From positions 11,628,649 through 11,692,648 of the forward strand of contig NW_025062477.1 in NCBI RefSeq assembly GCF_000002995.4: a stretch of 64,000 nucleotides of DNA, given 5' to 3'. A program made the position numbers and the translations under genes. The number at the start of each line of letters is the position of its first letter. The stretch's first letter is position 1. This stretch comes from Brugia malayi. Lineage: Eukaryota > Nematoda > Chromadorea > Rhabditida > Onchocercidae. The notes under the pieces are model-generated. The model was given only the letters and a program-made list of their open reading frames with translations, ran no database searches and was not told where the DNA came from. Shown here piece after piece: positions 1-14,707 of this stretch.

Positions 1-276
1 TTCTTTCGAATAATTAAAATATATTATAATTACTTAATTGTAAAATAATTGAAATTTAATTTATTTATGTCTATGAAAAGGAAAAATCTTAGAATATTCT
101 CTAACAAAAACCTAAATATTCTTTAGAATGACTAAAATATATTATAATCGTAATCATTTATTAAATTTATTAAATTGTAAAATAATTTGTTACAGAAATT
201 AATTTGCTAATTGAATTAATTGAATATGAAATTTAATCTAATATATGTATGTGTAATTTAATTTAAACAATTTCAG
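1..276. other. Intronic or upstream AT-rich sequence
   Basis: No coding segment is seen here. The stretch ends in a TTTCAG acceptor at 271-276, so it is probably the 3' end of an intron of the unrecognised gene that follows; the 5' exons of that gene would lie left of the window. Confidence 0.5.
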
Positions 277-3200
277 GTTTACTTATTCCACCTCCACCAT
301 CCTATTCTGCACCATATCCTACATATTCAATTAATACTGCTTCATTTTCAAACGTTCATCCTCAAAGTTATAATCAACCTCGCTATACCTATAATGCACC
401 ACAATCATTACCTCAGCAACCTATGATACCATCATTATCTCAGCAACCAGTGATACCAACATATAATAATCAACCATCTATTGGTACTATCATCGGCAAA
501 TCTAAATTTTACACTTCACCTTATCATATTCCTGAAATTCAGTCACAAGAAATGTCACCAAATGCAATAGCAGAAGTACCTACAATTTATGAATCACAAA
601 AGTCAAATATATATGGTGACAATTTACGACAAATAGAAGTGTCACCATCTATTATAAGAAGGTTAATTATCTTTATTCATCTTTCCATCCTTTTTTTTTT
701 ACTTCTCGTTTCAAAAAAAAAAAAAGAAAGAAAAGAACGACATTTTCCGAAATTATTTTTATTTTTAAAATACTAAAAATGATATTCGTAGTTTTATAAA
801 GCGATATTTACTACATTTAAAAATTTTCGAAATTATTTTTGTTCCTAAATTTTTAAAAATTTTAATGGCAAAATTTATCAAATAAAATTTACAATGCTTA
901 AAATTTTCAATTCTATTAAATGTGATCATTTAGTTCAAATATTTGATGAAATTTGAATTTTGTTTAATTTTAAATCCAATAATGATAATATAATAAAAAA
1001 AGATGTTTAATAGTTGTAAAAATTATTATTGTAAATCATCATTTTTCTGATTATAGTTCTAATAATTTAATTAAACAGCAATTTATGTAAAGATTAAATA
1101 GAAAAATTAAGTCAAACTATTAAATATAATTAAAAAAAAACGGAATTTATCATTTAGTTTGAAATAAATTGTAATTTTTTTTTTTCTGAATTGAATTAAT
1201 ACTTATTTTGTTTTATTTTATTTCTTTCTTTTTTTTTTTATTTTAGCGAACTTATCAATGATTTTAATCAACAAACAACAGAGCAACCATTGTTACAATA
1301 TACGGATGATATAACTGATGCAACATTAGCTGCGCAAAATGTCGGCATCATATCATCAAATCAACAACATTCAATTATGGCTGCCAATTTAAATTCTCAA
1401 CAAGCGCAAATGACTGCTATAAATAATACAACAAATAATAATATTGGAATAAATGAGAGAGAAAATATAAATAAATTGCAACGTGATACTTCAATTAAAC
1501 AAAATATTGGTATAATAATACGTCCATTGGGTATTTCAAGAAAACGTCATCAACAAAATCGATTATTACCATGTTCAAAAATTATTAATAAATTAAAAAA
1601 TCACGATAATAAAACAACTATTATTAATGAAGCGCAAAGCGCAATTGAATGTATCGCATTATTTACAACTGCTAATTCATCAAAATTTAATAAAAATGAT
1701 GAATTAAAAAGTGTTAAAAAAAATAATGCAACATTACCAATATTTGGATTAAATAATAAAAATTATAATCGAGAAGTGAATTTAAATATGGAAAAAGGAA
1801 ATATATCAAATGTAAGAAATGGTATTTGGATAATTCCACGTAAAGAGTCGATGAAATATTTTAAATTATTTAATGCAACATCACTTATCAATGATCAACA
1901 TCGATATGATAGCAATAAATTATTGCAAAAACAACAAAAGTTTGTTTCCTTTTTTTTTTTTTTTTTTCAATTATTTTATTTTTTGTTCCTTTTTTTTTGC
2001 TATAAATTTTTTAAAGAAAGTTTTTACCTTTTATTTTAGCTTTTGTCTTTTTTTGAATAAATAAGGTTTCAAATTAATAGCATATAATTTGTTCATCATA
2101 GCATAACTGAATTAATTTTCGATTTAATTGAAAATTTGTCATTTGAAAAATTACAAAATTTCCTCAAATTTATTTGTTTATTAAATAGATTATTTCATCT
2201 TCATTTTTTGATTATATTCATATGTATATAAATATATACCATTTGTTTAAATTAAAATAGGATTAATTAGATAAGCGTGTAGAATTATCAATCTAAAAGT
2301 TAGTATAAATTCAAATTTTTAAATTAAAACATTTGCTTACATTTTATTATTTCATATCTATTATAAGTAATTAAAGTAATTAAGCAAAATTTTCAGCAAG
2401 CAAATTAAGTAATAAATTCTGCTTTTAAAAAAGAAAAAGAAAAGAAAGTTAACAATTCATTCCTTACAAATCATTTTTTTTTTTTTATCTTTTCTTTCCT
2501 TAAAAAAAGTAAGAAAGAATTTTTAGTTCAAAAACTGATGAAAATATGTCACAAAATGGAGATGAAAATAAATCAAATGGAATTAAGAGATATACAAATC
2601 GAAATATGAAAACGGTAAAAAAAAAAATTTCTTTTTTCACTCAAATAGATAAAAAAAAATTGCTAACAAAAAATATTGTTGTAATGATTTTATGAGAAAT
2701 AAATTCTGACAAATTTGATTTACAATATATTTTGAAAATTTCTAAAATTAAATATCAATTTATTTTTATTTTATTTCATTTCATTTCATTCAATCAAGTA
2801 TTATCCCAAATAAAATTGTGTTAAAAAAAAAAAATTATTTTTTTTTCTATTGTCAAATTTATGACAGTGAATTTTAGATATTTAAAGAAATTTCGTCTAA
2901 TGATTGGACAAGAAGAAATGACATATTATTTGAACGTAAATTTGAAAGAACAAAAGGATTAAATAATGAAAAGAAATGGAGTGATTATGAAAATAATTTT
3001 TACACAACTTATCATCATCAGGTAATTTAATTTTATATAATCTATTATTATTTAAATAGATATTTTAATTTTATATAATCTATTATTACTTAAATAGATA
3101 TTTTAATTTTATGTAATCTATTATTATTTGAATAGATATAATCTATTATTATCTGGTAGTTTAATATTATTATCTGGTAGTTTAATCTGGTAGTTTAATT

Positions 3201-4336
3201 TTGAACAATTTATTATCATTAGGTAGTTTAATTTTATATGACCTATCTGACTACTATTTTATTTAATTTCCTAATTATTATTACTTTTCTTGAAAATTCT
3301 TTCATATAATTTTTCGATAATTTACAATCATTTACTTTTAATTTCTTACAATATGCAATTAAATTACTTATTTATTAGGAGTATAATAAAAATTTTTATA
3401 AATGAAATAATTTACAACTGACTAAAATTATTACCAAAATTAATTTAATTTATTAATATTTTAATTTAATTCATTTTGTCAGTTTTTCAACTTTTTCAAT
3501 TTTTTTTTTTTTTTTTTACAGAGTTGTAAGGGTCAAATATTGGGTCATTTACGAAATGGAACAATTATGTCAATAGCAAAAAAATGTGAAGAGTTAGATT
3601 GTGATGCGACAAATGTTCGACTTTCAGGCGATCATGTCCTAGAAATTACCTTCTTAAAAAATATCACTGCACGTTTCAAAAATTATGGCAACTATTGTGT
3701 TTCAAGTATGATTTTAAAAAAAAAAATCAATAAAAAAAAAAAAAAACAAACATTTTTTTTTTAAACTATAAAAATTTTCATTTGTCTCCTTTTTTTCTTT
3801 TTTTTTTTTTGTAAAAGGTTTTCAAAATATTTTATGCTAGATTCAAGAATATATATATTTCAAGCAAAATATGCTTGGTTGTGAATATGAACTGGAAATT
3901 AAATTTCTAATTTTAGAGAAATCGATAGGTGAAATCAAATCTGTCAATGTAATATTTGGAGCAAATGGGGTATGTTTTATTATTATTATTACTATTACAC
4001 AAAAATTTTTTTCTACAAAATATCTTTTTTTTTTTAAAAAAATTGTATCTTTTTTTTTTTTTTGTTTTTGCCTTTTTGGTTTAAATATTTAATTTATTTT
4101 TAATAATAAAATTATAATGTAAAAAATAAATTTTAGCATTAATGAGATTTTAATTAACTTAATTAATTTAATTTTAACTGATTTAATTTTAGCTTTCATA
4201 TGCTCGTCGATATGACAGTGAATCATTTCGTAAAGATATTCGTTATCGTAATTATCGCGAAACAAATAAACATGAAAGGCAAATAATGCGATTTATGAAG
4301 CCAATAGTGATTGATGGTACTGTAAGAGTGTTGTAA
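277..4336 (+). CDS. Unrecognised P/Q/N-rich protein with Cys-bearing C-terminal region (5' partial)
   Basis: I do not recognise this protein. Seven exons join in phase: 277-661, 1247-1939, 2527-2614, 2878-3021, 3522-3705, 3848-3969 and 4193-4336, giving about 585 residues, open at the 5' end. The first exon is rich in Pro, Gln, Tyr and Ser (LIPPPPSYSAPYPTYS, then QQPMIP / QQPVIP repeats). The second is Asn/Gln-rich and low in complexity. The last four exons look like a folded domain of about 200 residues with cysteines in SCKG, KKCEELDC, NYCVS and LGCEYE and several beta-like segments. It ends in GTVRVL and TAA. Each junction keeps the frame and has GT-AG borders, which is the main support for coding. 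The layout (disordered front, Cys-containing tail) resembles nematode secreted or extracellular proteins, but no signal peptide is in view. The 3846-3847 acceptor was chosen only because it keeps the phase. Confidence 0.72.
3025..3150. repeat. 38-bp tandem repeat, about 3 copies, in an intron
   Basis: A unit around TTTTATATAATCTATTATTA recurs with a 38-base period starting near 3031, 3069 and 3107, followed by decayed pieces and short TATTATCTGGTAGTTTAAT repeats up to about 3235. It lies in the fourth intron of the unrecognised gene. Confidence 0.75.
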
Positions 4337-4410
4337 TTTTGAATGACCTAAAATTTGATAATTTCATCAAAATTATACAATCTAATAATTATTTTGCTAT
4401 TAATATCTAT

Positions 4411-4416
4411 AATAAA
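4411..4416 (+). other. Candidate polyadenylation signal AATAAA
   Basis: First AATAAA after the stop codon at 4336; placed 75 bases downstream, a usual distance for a short nematode 3' UTR. Confidence 0.4.
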
Positions 4417-6264
4417 TAATCAAAAATAAATAGAACTTTTTTTTTAACAAAAAGAAAAATTGTGTTATAAATTAAAAATATACAGAGCTAAATTCCTGTT
4501 TATAATTTGTTTAAAAACTTTATGCAACAAAAAATAATTTTAATTACTTTTTTAAAGTAAGCATTCATATCAAATAATTGATGTATTCAAAAAAAAAACA
4601 ATTGCTATATTAATATTGAATGCTAAATGTTAATAATATTATCACACAGTTAATTATTTTTTGAAAGTTGTGAACAGGGATCAAAATTTTGTTATCAAAA
4701 CAGAAATGTCTTTCATTTTGTTATAGTGTTTTGCAATTTGTCATTTGTGTAATTATTAATTTATGGATTAAGAAGAAATATGTGTGTTTTTTATAGCATG
4801 ATAATGGAAAAATGATAATATGTGCTGTACCACTTATCAACATTATCACTGTATCATTATCATTGATGATGTGATAATGTTAAAGAATCAATCATGCGAT
4901 AATAATAATAATAATAATAATAATAGTGATAATAGATGAATGCAATGGTAATGAAATTATTGATGAGATTCATACGATTAGTTAAAACAATTGTCGTTTT
5001 GCAATTAAAATTGATTCAAAAAATATTGATACCAAGTTGACCGATCAAATTTTACGCGAGATGATGATAACGATAATGATAATGAAATGATAACAACATC
5101 AAGTGATAATAATAGCTTCTACTTTTTACTTTTTTCTTTTTCTGCTCGTTCTTTTTTTTTCAATTTGATTTTTCTTAATTTTTCATTATCTCTTGCGAAA
5201 TTGCATTTTAAGATTGAAATGATAAGTGTTTTAAAAAAAATCTTATCATTAAAAAATCTCGGTTTTACAAAAAATCAGATGAGTAAAGTGATAAATTTAA
5301 GTTAAAGGAAAAGAAAATTAATCAAATCAAAAATGAAAGAAAAAGAGATTGCAGCAAAGAATAAATGAAAAATAAAACAAAATTATTCTGCTATTTCTAA
5401 ATTGCAAATTTCAAAAAATGAAAAAATTTAATTTCTATCAGAATTTAAATTTTTGCTGTTAAGATAAGCTGTAATGAAAGGTCAATTTTTCAAAATTAAT
5501 ACAAAATACTAATGCTTGAGATTGAATAGGCAGTGAAAAAAAAAAAAAGCAAAGGTTTAATTGACAATAAAATTCATTAAAAAAGTATAAATAGATTAAA
5601 TTTAAAAAAAAATTCTTTCTAAAAATTAATTATTCTACAATAATAACATATCAGCATTTATTTGATTGTTTCTGTACAGTAAAAAGAATTAATATATATA
5701 AAATAAAGAAAAGTCATACTTAAACTTTTAATAATTGATTATATCTATATCAAATATATGTACGATGATTTATAAATATCATATACCTCTATTGCTTGTA
5801 AAACCGGAAAGAAAAACTCTAACCGGAAAAAAAAACTTCAACCAGAATAATCAATTTTCATGTAATTTTGACCAAAATAATCATCACAACTAGAAAAATT
5901 AGTTATTAACAAAAAAAAAAAAAAAAAGACATAAATTAAATCGAAATAGTGAAAATATAAAATTATGACTAAAGTTGAAAAAAAATAAAACTCATCCCGT
6001 TAAGTTTTTTTTTTTTTGATTTTCTTTTCATTTTATTTTTTATTTTTTGAACTGATCAAAATCTTCATTTGAATAAATGAATCTCCTAACATTCTTCAAA
6101 GTATCATTCAGTTTTTTCCATTTTATTTTTTTACTTCAATTTATCATAAAATGCTTTTAATTCCTTATGTAAAGTACTTCCGTTATAGGAGTAAAAAAAA
6201 AAAAAAAAAACAAAAATTAAATAAATTCTTTTCATATTTGTTTGAATATAATTTTTCAAATTTC

Positions 6265-6454
6265 AATTGAATTATCTACTCTTATTTCAGCATTTATCAT
6301 ATACGCTTAAATGTATCATTAATTTCTCGAAATAAATTTGTATTATTGAATGAATTTAACTCAAATTAGCAAGAAGATTTGTTTTATCCATTCAGTAACC
6401 ATTAACTTACTTATTAATATTAGTAAAAGGAATTTAAGAGTAGATAATTCAATT
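6265..6454. repeat. 20-bp perfect inverted-repeat pair, 190-bp element
   Basis: AATTGAATTATCTACTCTTA at 6265-6284 is matched by its exact reverse complement at 6435-6454, with 150 bases between. The inner part and right flank carry a direct repeat, ACTTACTTATTAATAT(T/G)AGTAAAA. This is the shape of a small non-autonomous DNA element (MITE), but no target-site duplication is clear. Confidence 0.5.
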
Positions 6455-8150
6455 AACCTACTTAACTTAACTTACTTATTAATATGAGTAAAAAGAAATT
6501 TAATTATTTTATTAGCTTATTATATTAAATTAGTAAAAAAAAATAGTTTTACTAATTTATTATATTAGTATCAATTAAAAATGTGTGCTATCCATCAAAT
6601 TAGCCATTAATTTACTTATTAATTTACTCACTTGTACATTTTTTATCAAACCACTTGCTAGTATATTTTTTTCATTAATTAAAGCTATCTGAACAAATCT
6701 TTCTTTCTTTTTATCCATTTAAGCAGATTTCTTGAAAAATTTTTCAATATTAATAGTATAACGTTACATTGACAAACTGATAAGACAAAAAATAAGAAAT
6801 GATAAGACACTAACTAAACTCATAAGAAATGAATAAAAAGTGATAAAGTTGAGTGAAATTAAAACAAAGAACTGATATCATTAATATTTTTATTAAATTA
6901 TTAAAATCTCTATATATTGAATTATTTAAAAAAAGAAATTAAATTTCCTAAAAACTAAAATTTTTATTAAAATTTACTGCATATATGTCATCTAAAAATA
7001 TTTTTCAGTTAGAAATTAAAAACATAAATTTAATTAAAAAACAAATTGAAAAAAAAAATATATATATATATATATTACTTTTGCATGGATAATTAGTCAT
7101 TTTCATGAATTTAAAATTTTTGAAAGTCTGCTAAATTTTTTAGTTTATATTAAATGAACATGTAAAAATGAATGCAATTATTGATGAAGAAAAATATGCT
7201 GAAAAAGAGGGTGAAAAATGGAAATTATCGCTTCATAAACCAAATTATAAAATTTCTTATTGAATTAACTTCAACTTCCTAATTTTTAATTATTTTACAA
7301 TTAAGGATGTGAACAAAGTGAAGGAAATCTTTTCAAATAAACTTCTAGATGAGAATTTGAAAATTTAATCATTATTCTCAGTATATTTATTCTATTTATT
7401 ATTTCGATTTTTGTTTCTTTTAGCAATGAGACTGAAATTCACAGAGAAGGTATATAATAAAATGCATTTTTAAAAATGGAAATTTTGAAAATATTCGTCA
7501 AATTAAAAATTCTGAGAATGATTTTCAGTAATATCATATATGAATGGAAAATTGAGGCAAAAAAACTCTTCAAAAAATATTACAAACAAAAAAAGTCAAA
7601 AAAATAAAGTTAAATCATAATTCTTAGGTTCCAAAAATTAAAAAACAAAAAAGAATAAAAGTCTCATTCGCTCTTTAATATCTAATTGTTAGCAATCAAA
7701 ATACATAGCCACGAATTGAGTCCAAGAATTTTCGTAATATTTGCATAACTTTAAAATGCTACGTAGATATGAAACAGTATATGAAATGCAACGTGTCTAG
7801 GAGTTTATATTTGTTAAGGTGTATATAATTGGCATGGGGGAATGTACTTTGTCGTTATTTTACTGTATCTTTTAGACGGAAATAATGATTCCGAAATTTT
7901 AATTGATTTTAATTAATTAAGTTTTGATTTTTTTATGGAAGTTGGAATAGGCAAGTTTGTTACAAGAAATACTGGAGCACGTGACGTAGAAATAGTTTTC
8001 ACGAATTTCGTTTTGATTATTTTTTTTTTAAATTTATTGTTCAGCTTTCTTTAGCTTTAAGTTATTTATTTTTTTATTGGTCAATTAATTAATTTATTAG
8101 CTCTATATTATTGCGATTATATTTAACATTTTACTGTGCTATTATTCCTA

Positions 8151-8157
8151 ATTTCAG
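8151..8157 (+). promoter_or_regulatory. Candidate trans-splice acceptor of the SBP2 gene
   Basis: ATTTCAG ends 29 bases before the ATG at 8187 and no in-frame coding continues upstream of it; in nematodes this is the typical place for a spliced-leader acceptor. Confidence 0.45.
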
Positions 8158-8186
8158 GACAAATTTTTGTCATAAATGGCTAATGA

Positions 8187-10289
8187 ATGGAGTCAGAAGA
8201 AAAAGAATCTCGTAGGAAAAAGAATTTCGTTCGTAATAGATTAGATCATAAGCCTTTATTTGGTCAATTTATTTCACCTAAACTATTGGCGACAGAACAG
8301 AAAGATGCAAAAAATCAAAAGGTTTTTTGTCATTTTGGAAATTTATCCTGAATTTTTGTTCATTAATTTAGAATTTCTGCACTAATGCTATTAGATATTT
8401 GGGACTTCAATGTCTAGAACTGTTGGTCAATTAACGAACTTTCGAGTCACTTGAGACAATGTGAGTAATCATTAGTTATGAACATGCTCCTGCGTATTTT
8501 CTTGCACACTACTAATATAGCCGCATCCCGGACAAGTCATGCATCAAATTCCGGAAAGTGTTTCATGAAGTAAAATCATTATCATATTGTTCCATTTAGT
8601 TCATGCTTATCAGTTAAGCGTAGTTTCTATGGCATTCAATGTATTCTCAGTAATTACTCCATTATCCTATGATAGTTTTCTATAAACTCTAGAAAATAAA
8701 TTATGAATTAGATTTTTTGGGGAAGAAAACTAATCAATATGAAGGATCGGAAAAAAAAAAACAAAATTCTTTTAAAAAATTCCTTCTAGAAGAGAAATGT
8801 GCTGAAAAATAAATTGGATTAGTTTTTGGCATAGATACTTTAGTTACTATTTATAAGATAAATTTGCAGGAAAAGCAGGAAAAGGATGACAGGTCGTTTG
8901 AATCGGATAAACTTGATCCTTCCAGTTTAATCAAGAGCAATGCTGACACAGCGATAATACGTTTTTTGAAAAAAGTCAAAAAATTTCAAGATTCTGCGTG
9001 GAAAAAAAATCCAATTAAGGTTTAATTATTTTGAATTTTATACAGTTTACTCACATCTTCCGTTTTCCAGTGTTTTTTTTTTTTTTTTTTTTCATTACTT
9101 TTTTTTCACAGTTTTTGTTCTTTTAATTATTCAAGTAGTTCTCTCAATAAAAAATTGCTCTGTTAATTATTTTCAATTACTCAGTCCTTGTTCTTTTAAT
9201 TACTGTAATTGCTCAAGTTCTTTTAATCACTTTTAATTATTTAATTACTCAAACAACCAATGCTTCTTTCATCGTAGTAAAATGTAATTTCTTCATAAAA
9301 TAACAGCAATCTCTGAGCTAGAAATAATAATGTTTTTAGCAATTTAATATCAACTGTATATTGCTGTATCAAAAGATATATGAACAAACAATGCAAGCAG
9401 AATAAAATATGACGAAATTATAGCGACTGGTAAATTTCTTGAATTTTTCTAGGCAAAATCAAAACCTCGATTAGTTTATGGCTTAAGAGAAATACGAAAG
9501 CAGTTATTGCTTGAAACAGTACAATGTGTTATATTGGCGCGCGATATTGAGATCGAGAAAAGTAGTGTGTTTGGATTTTCACATTAATAGTTCAGATAGA
9601 GGAGTGAATTAAGATTTTGAACTGATGTTGAAAGTTTCTTTTTTCAAGTTTCAGTGACCTAGTTAAATCATAGATGTTGAAATATATTTTTGTATAAATA
9701 TAATTTAGTTGAAATATATAGATAGAATTTAGCAATGTGATGAAGTAAAATTGCCGAGCAATTGTTTTTCTATTTCATATTTTGGTACTTAATTAATTTC
9801 ACGGGATTCTTTTATCAGTATATATTGACAGACTAGCTGAAAACAGTCGAGAAATCCATTTTCTGTAATTCCCAAATGTAGGGTTTGATGTAAAGCAAAT
9901 TGAATATTTTGTTCTAGCTAAACTTGCTACTAAAGTCGATACGATTAGGGAAATCTGTGCATCCAATCATATTAATATTCTTTGGATATCCTCGAAGCAC
10001 GATTTAGCTAAAGCGGTAGATAAATGGCCAATCGTATCTGCTATAGCGATTCTTGATTATCGCGGTGCTGAAGTATGTTGGAAAGCTTTATTTTTGCTAA
10101 CCATGAAACATTAGCAAAATCTCTTTTAGGGAATTATTATTGGAAATGATTTTTTAAATATTATTCATTACTTTACTGAGACAATTATTTTTTCAGGATG
10201 CATACAGCGAAGCGATGCACACACTTACAAACTTTATGGCATGTTGTCGGATTGTTGAGCATACTGATCAGCCATCACTACTCGCTTAA
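8187..10289 (+). CDS. SECISBP2: Short SECIS-binding protein 2 (L7Ae-type RNA-binding domain only)
   Basis: SBP2 binds the SECIS hairpin in selenoprotein mRNAs and brings in the selenocysteine elongation factor, so that UGA is read as selenocysteine. Five exons join in phase: 8187-8321, 8870-9019, 9453-9561, 9918-10072 and 10197-10289, giving 213 residues. The ATG at 8187 is fixed by an in-frame TGA directly before it. The first 70 residues are Lys/Glu-rich. At about 75-98 a segment with FQD...KNPIKAKSKPRLV matches the lead-in to the SBP2 RNA-binding domain, followed by GLREIRKQL and CVILARDIE, and later SAIAILDYRGAED, all of which align with the L7Ae fold of animal SBP2. The large N-terminal and SID regions of vertebrate SBP2 are absent, as described for C. 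elegans. The GGLDE loop and the IPFVFAL strand of the family are strongly changed here. A general L7Ae-family protein is a less likely alternative. Confidence 0.85.
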
Positions 10290-11214
10290 TGACAAATAAT
10301 GTTGGAAACTTAGTCATAAGCTTAATTAACAATATTTCTACTGATAATCTAGTGCTACATATCTTAGTTGCTTATTTGACATGCATTAGACATATGGATA
10401 GGATCATAAATAGGCTTTATGGTAGAATTCCATGATGTTGTCGTTCCACATAACTATAATGACTGAATAGTTGATAGCCTATGGGACTTGTGCTTTCATT
10501 AAAATTTCTGAAATTGTTTCCCAGTACTTCTGATTTCTTTATTAACTTTAATGTGAGTCTTTTGGAATTTTTATAAGAAATTTTTATGACATTTTTACAT
10601 CTCTAATATAACACAAGGAAATCTAAACTGTTTTTTAATCTTATAACATCATGATAGTCGTTTATTTATGCGACCTGGGTAATTTGTTTGAGAATCTTTA
10701 TTTATTAATAAACTAATCATGTCACCTCAACAAGTGTTATTCTTTTAATGTTACATGATTTTATATATATGACAAATATATCTCACTGTTATGTAATTAT
10801 GTTTCGTTTTGTACCATGTGTTGCTCATTTAATGTAATATGACATGATTATTTAGGCAAGTTAAATCTATTTCCTAGTTTTACTAAATCATTATAAGAAA
10901 TGCTACTCATAAACAATTATACATATTTCATATTGTTACAATTTCGAGTTTTTTTTCCCCTTTCCTTTTCTGTTTAGCATAATATGCGTTATGTTTTAGG
11001 TTTTTATAAAAAAATTATAATTAACAGAATATTAAAACATTAGAGTGGGAAGAGTTGGTTAAGTTTAAGGATGGAATAACGCTGCAAGGAACGGCCTGAC
11101 TTTATGCGGAAAATTGGGGGTGGGGGGGGAGGGTGGTAGTGATTAAATATTGTGTTCTAATGTTTAGTATATGGTTGTGATTATTGATGGAATGATGGAA
11201 TTTTGTGGTGCAGG

Positions 11215-11470
11215 TATGATTCATGTGATTTCATTTGATTTGAATTATAAATTGATCTGATTTCATTTTACCTGACTTGACTTGATAAGGATACGATCCA
11301 TATGACTTGATTTGACTTGAATTATGAATTGATCTGACTTCATTTTACCTGACTTGACTTGGTAGGGATACGATCCGTGTGACTTGATTTGACTTGAATT
11401 ATGAATTGATCTGATTTGGTTTGATTTGACTTGATAGGGATATGTTTCATGCAATTTGATTTAATACGAA
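11215..11470. repeat. 77-bp minisatellite, about 3 copies (TTGATTTGACTTGAATTATG motif)
   Basis: A unit holding CTGACTTGACTTGATAAGG, GATACGATCC and TTGACTTGAATTATGAATTG repeats with starts of ATACGATCC near 11291 and 11368 and a degenerate copy near 11440. Shorter TTGAT-based decay products continue to about 11560. The reverse strand reads as a Ser/Gln-rich ORF, which is only repeat translation. Confidence 0.85.
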
Positions 11471-12120
11471 TGTGGGATTTGATTTGAATGATGATTTTAT
11501 TTGGTATGAATATGATGCATGTGACTTGATATGTAATGCATATGTTTCGTGTGTTTTGATATTTTAGAATCTAAAGTGTGTGAATTCTTTATTTGGTAAC
11601 TTAATATGTCAATTCTTTATATTGGATTTGATACTTTAATTATTCAGAATCTAAGATGTGATTTCACATTTTCCACCCAGAGATTTTTTTTTTCGACTGG
11701 ATTTCAAAATTTGATAATCTTTCTAGAGTAAGAATATAGGTTGTTGACAGTGTTAAAATTTATATTATATGATAATGAACAATACATGATTTCATTTATT
11801 TTCTTTCTTATTCGTTTAAGAAAATGATTTATATGTGATTATTTTTCTTTCAAGTTCGATTGCTATAGTGAAACTTGTTCATTTGATATGTATAGCTATG
11901 AATGAAATTATTTTTTTCTATCGTTGGAATAAAATATGTGACATGTAGTAGACCGTTTTTTATTGAAAATTCACTTACGTTAAGTTTCAGCAACACTCTT
12001 AAATAAGACGTGGAGCAGTATCAAAGCATATCGGCTGAAACCTTTACGGTACTTGTATTCTATGCAAGGAGGGGCACAACGCACTTCATCATTCGTTTCA
12101 AATCGCATTCTATTGGGTCT

Positions 12121-12126
12121 TTTCAG
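12121..12126 (+). promoter_or_regulatory. Candidate trans-splice acceptor of the thioesterase gene
   Basis: TTTCAG preceded by a pyrimidine run ends 50 bases before the ATG at 12176. If it is used, the in-frame upstream extension from 12062 is not translated from this message. Confidence 0.45.
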
Positions 12127-12175
12127 TTGTTGTCTCCCAGGTTCCTGTAACTCGAAAGCCAAACTGCGCACAAAG

Positions 12176-14707
<2,532 letters not shown>

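Larger units (their letters stand above)
4337..8186. other. Intergenic region, 3.8 kb, no convincing gene
   Basis: AT-rich sequence after the TAA at 4336. AATAAA copies at 4411-4416 and about 4425 may serve as polyadenylation signals of the left gene. Around 4800-5110 there are ATAATG/AATAAT repeats. A 20-bp inverted-repeat pair lies at 6265/6435. A 31-codon ORF at 7168-7263 and a 39-codon ORF near 7936 have no supporting homology or splice context, so I do not call them genes. Confidence 0.6.
10290..12175. other. Intergenic region with 3' UTR and a minisatellite
   Basis: The first few hundred bases are probably the 3' UTR of the SBP2 gene; an AATAAA occurs at 10707-10712. A G-rich tract with eight Gs lies near 11115-11130. 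A 77-bp minisatellite fills 11215-11470. From about 12001 the sequence is more complex and leads into the thioesterase gene. Confidence 0.6.

Noticed and set aside
7168..7263. 31-codon ORF MNAIIDEEKYAEKEGEKWKL...
   Set aside because: Short, with no homology, no acceptor nearby and no neighbouring exon in phase.
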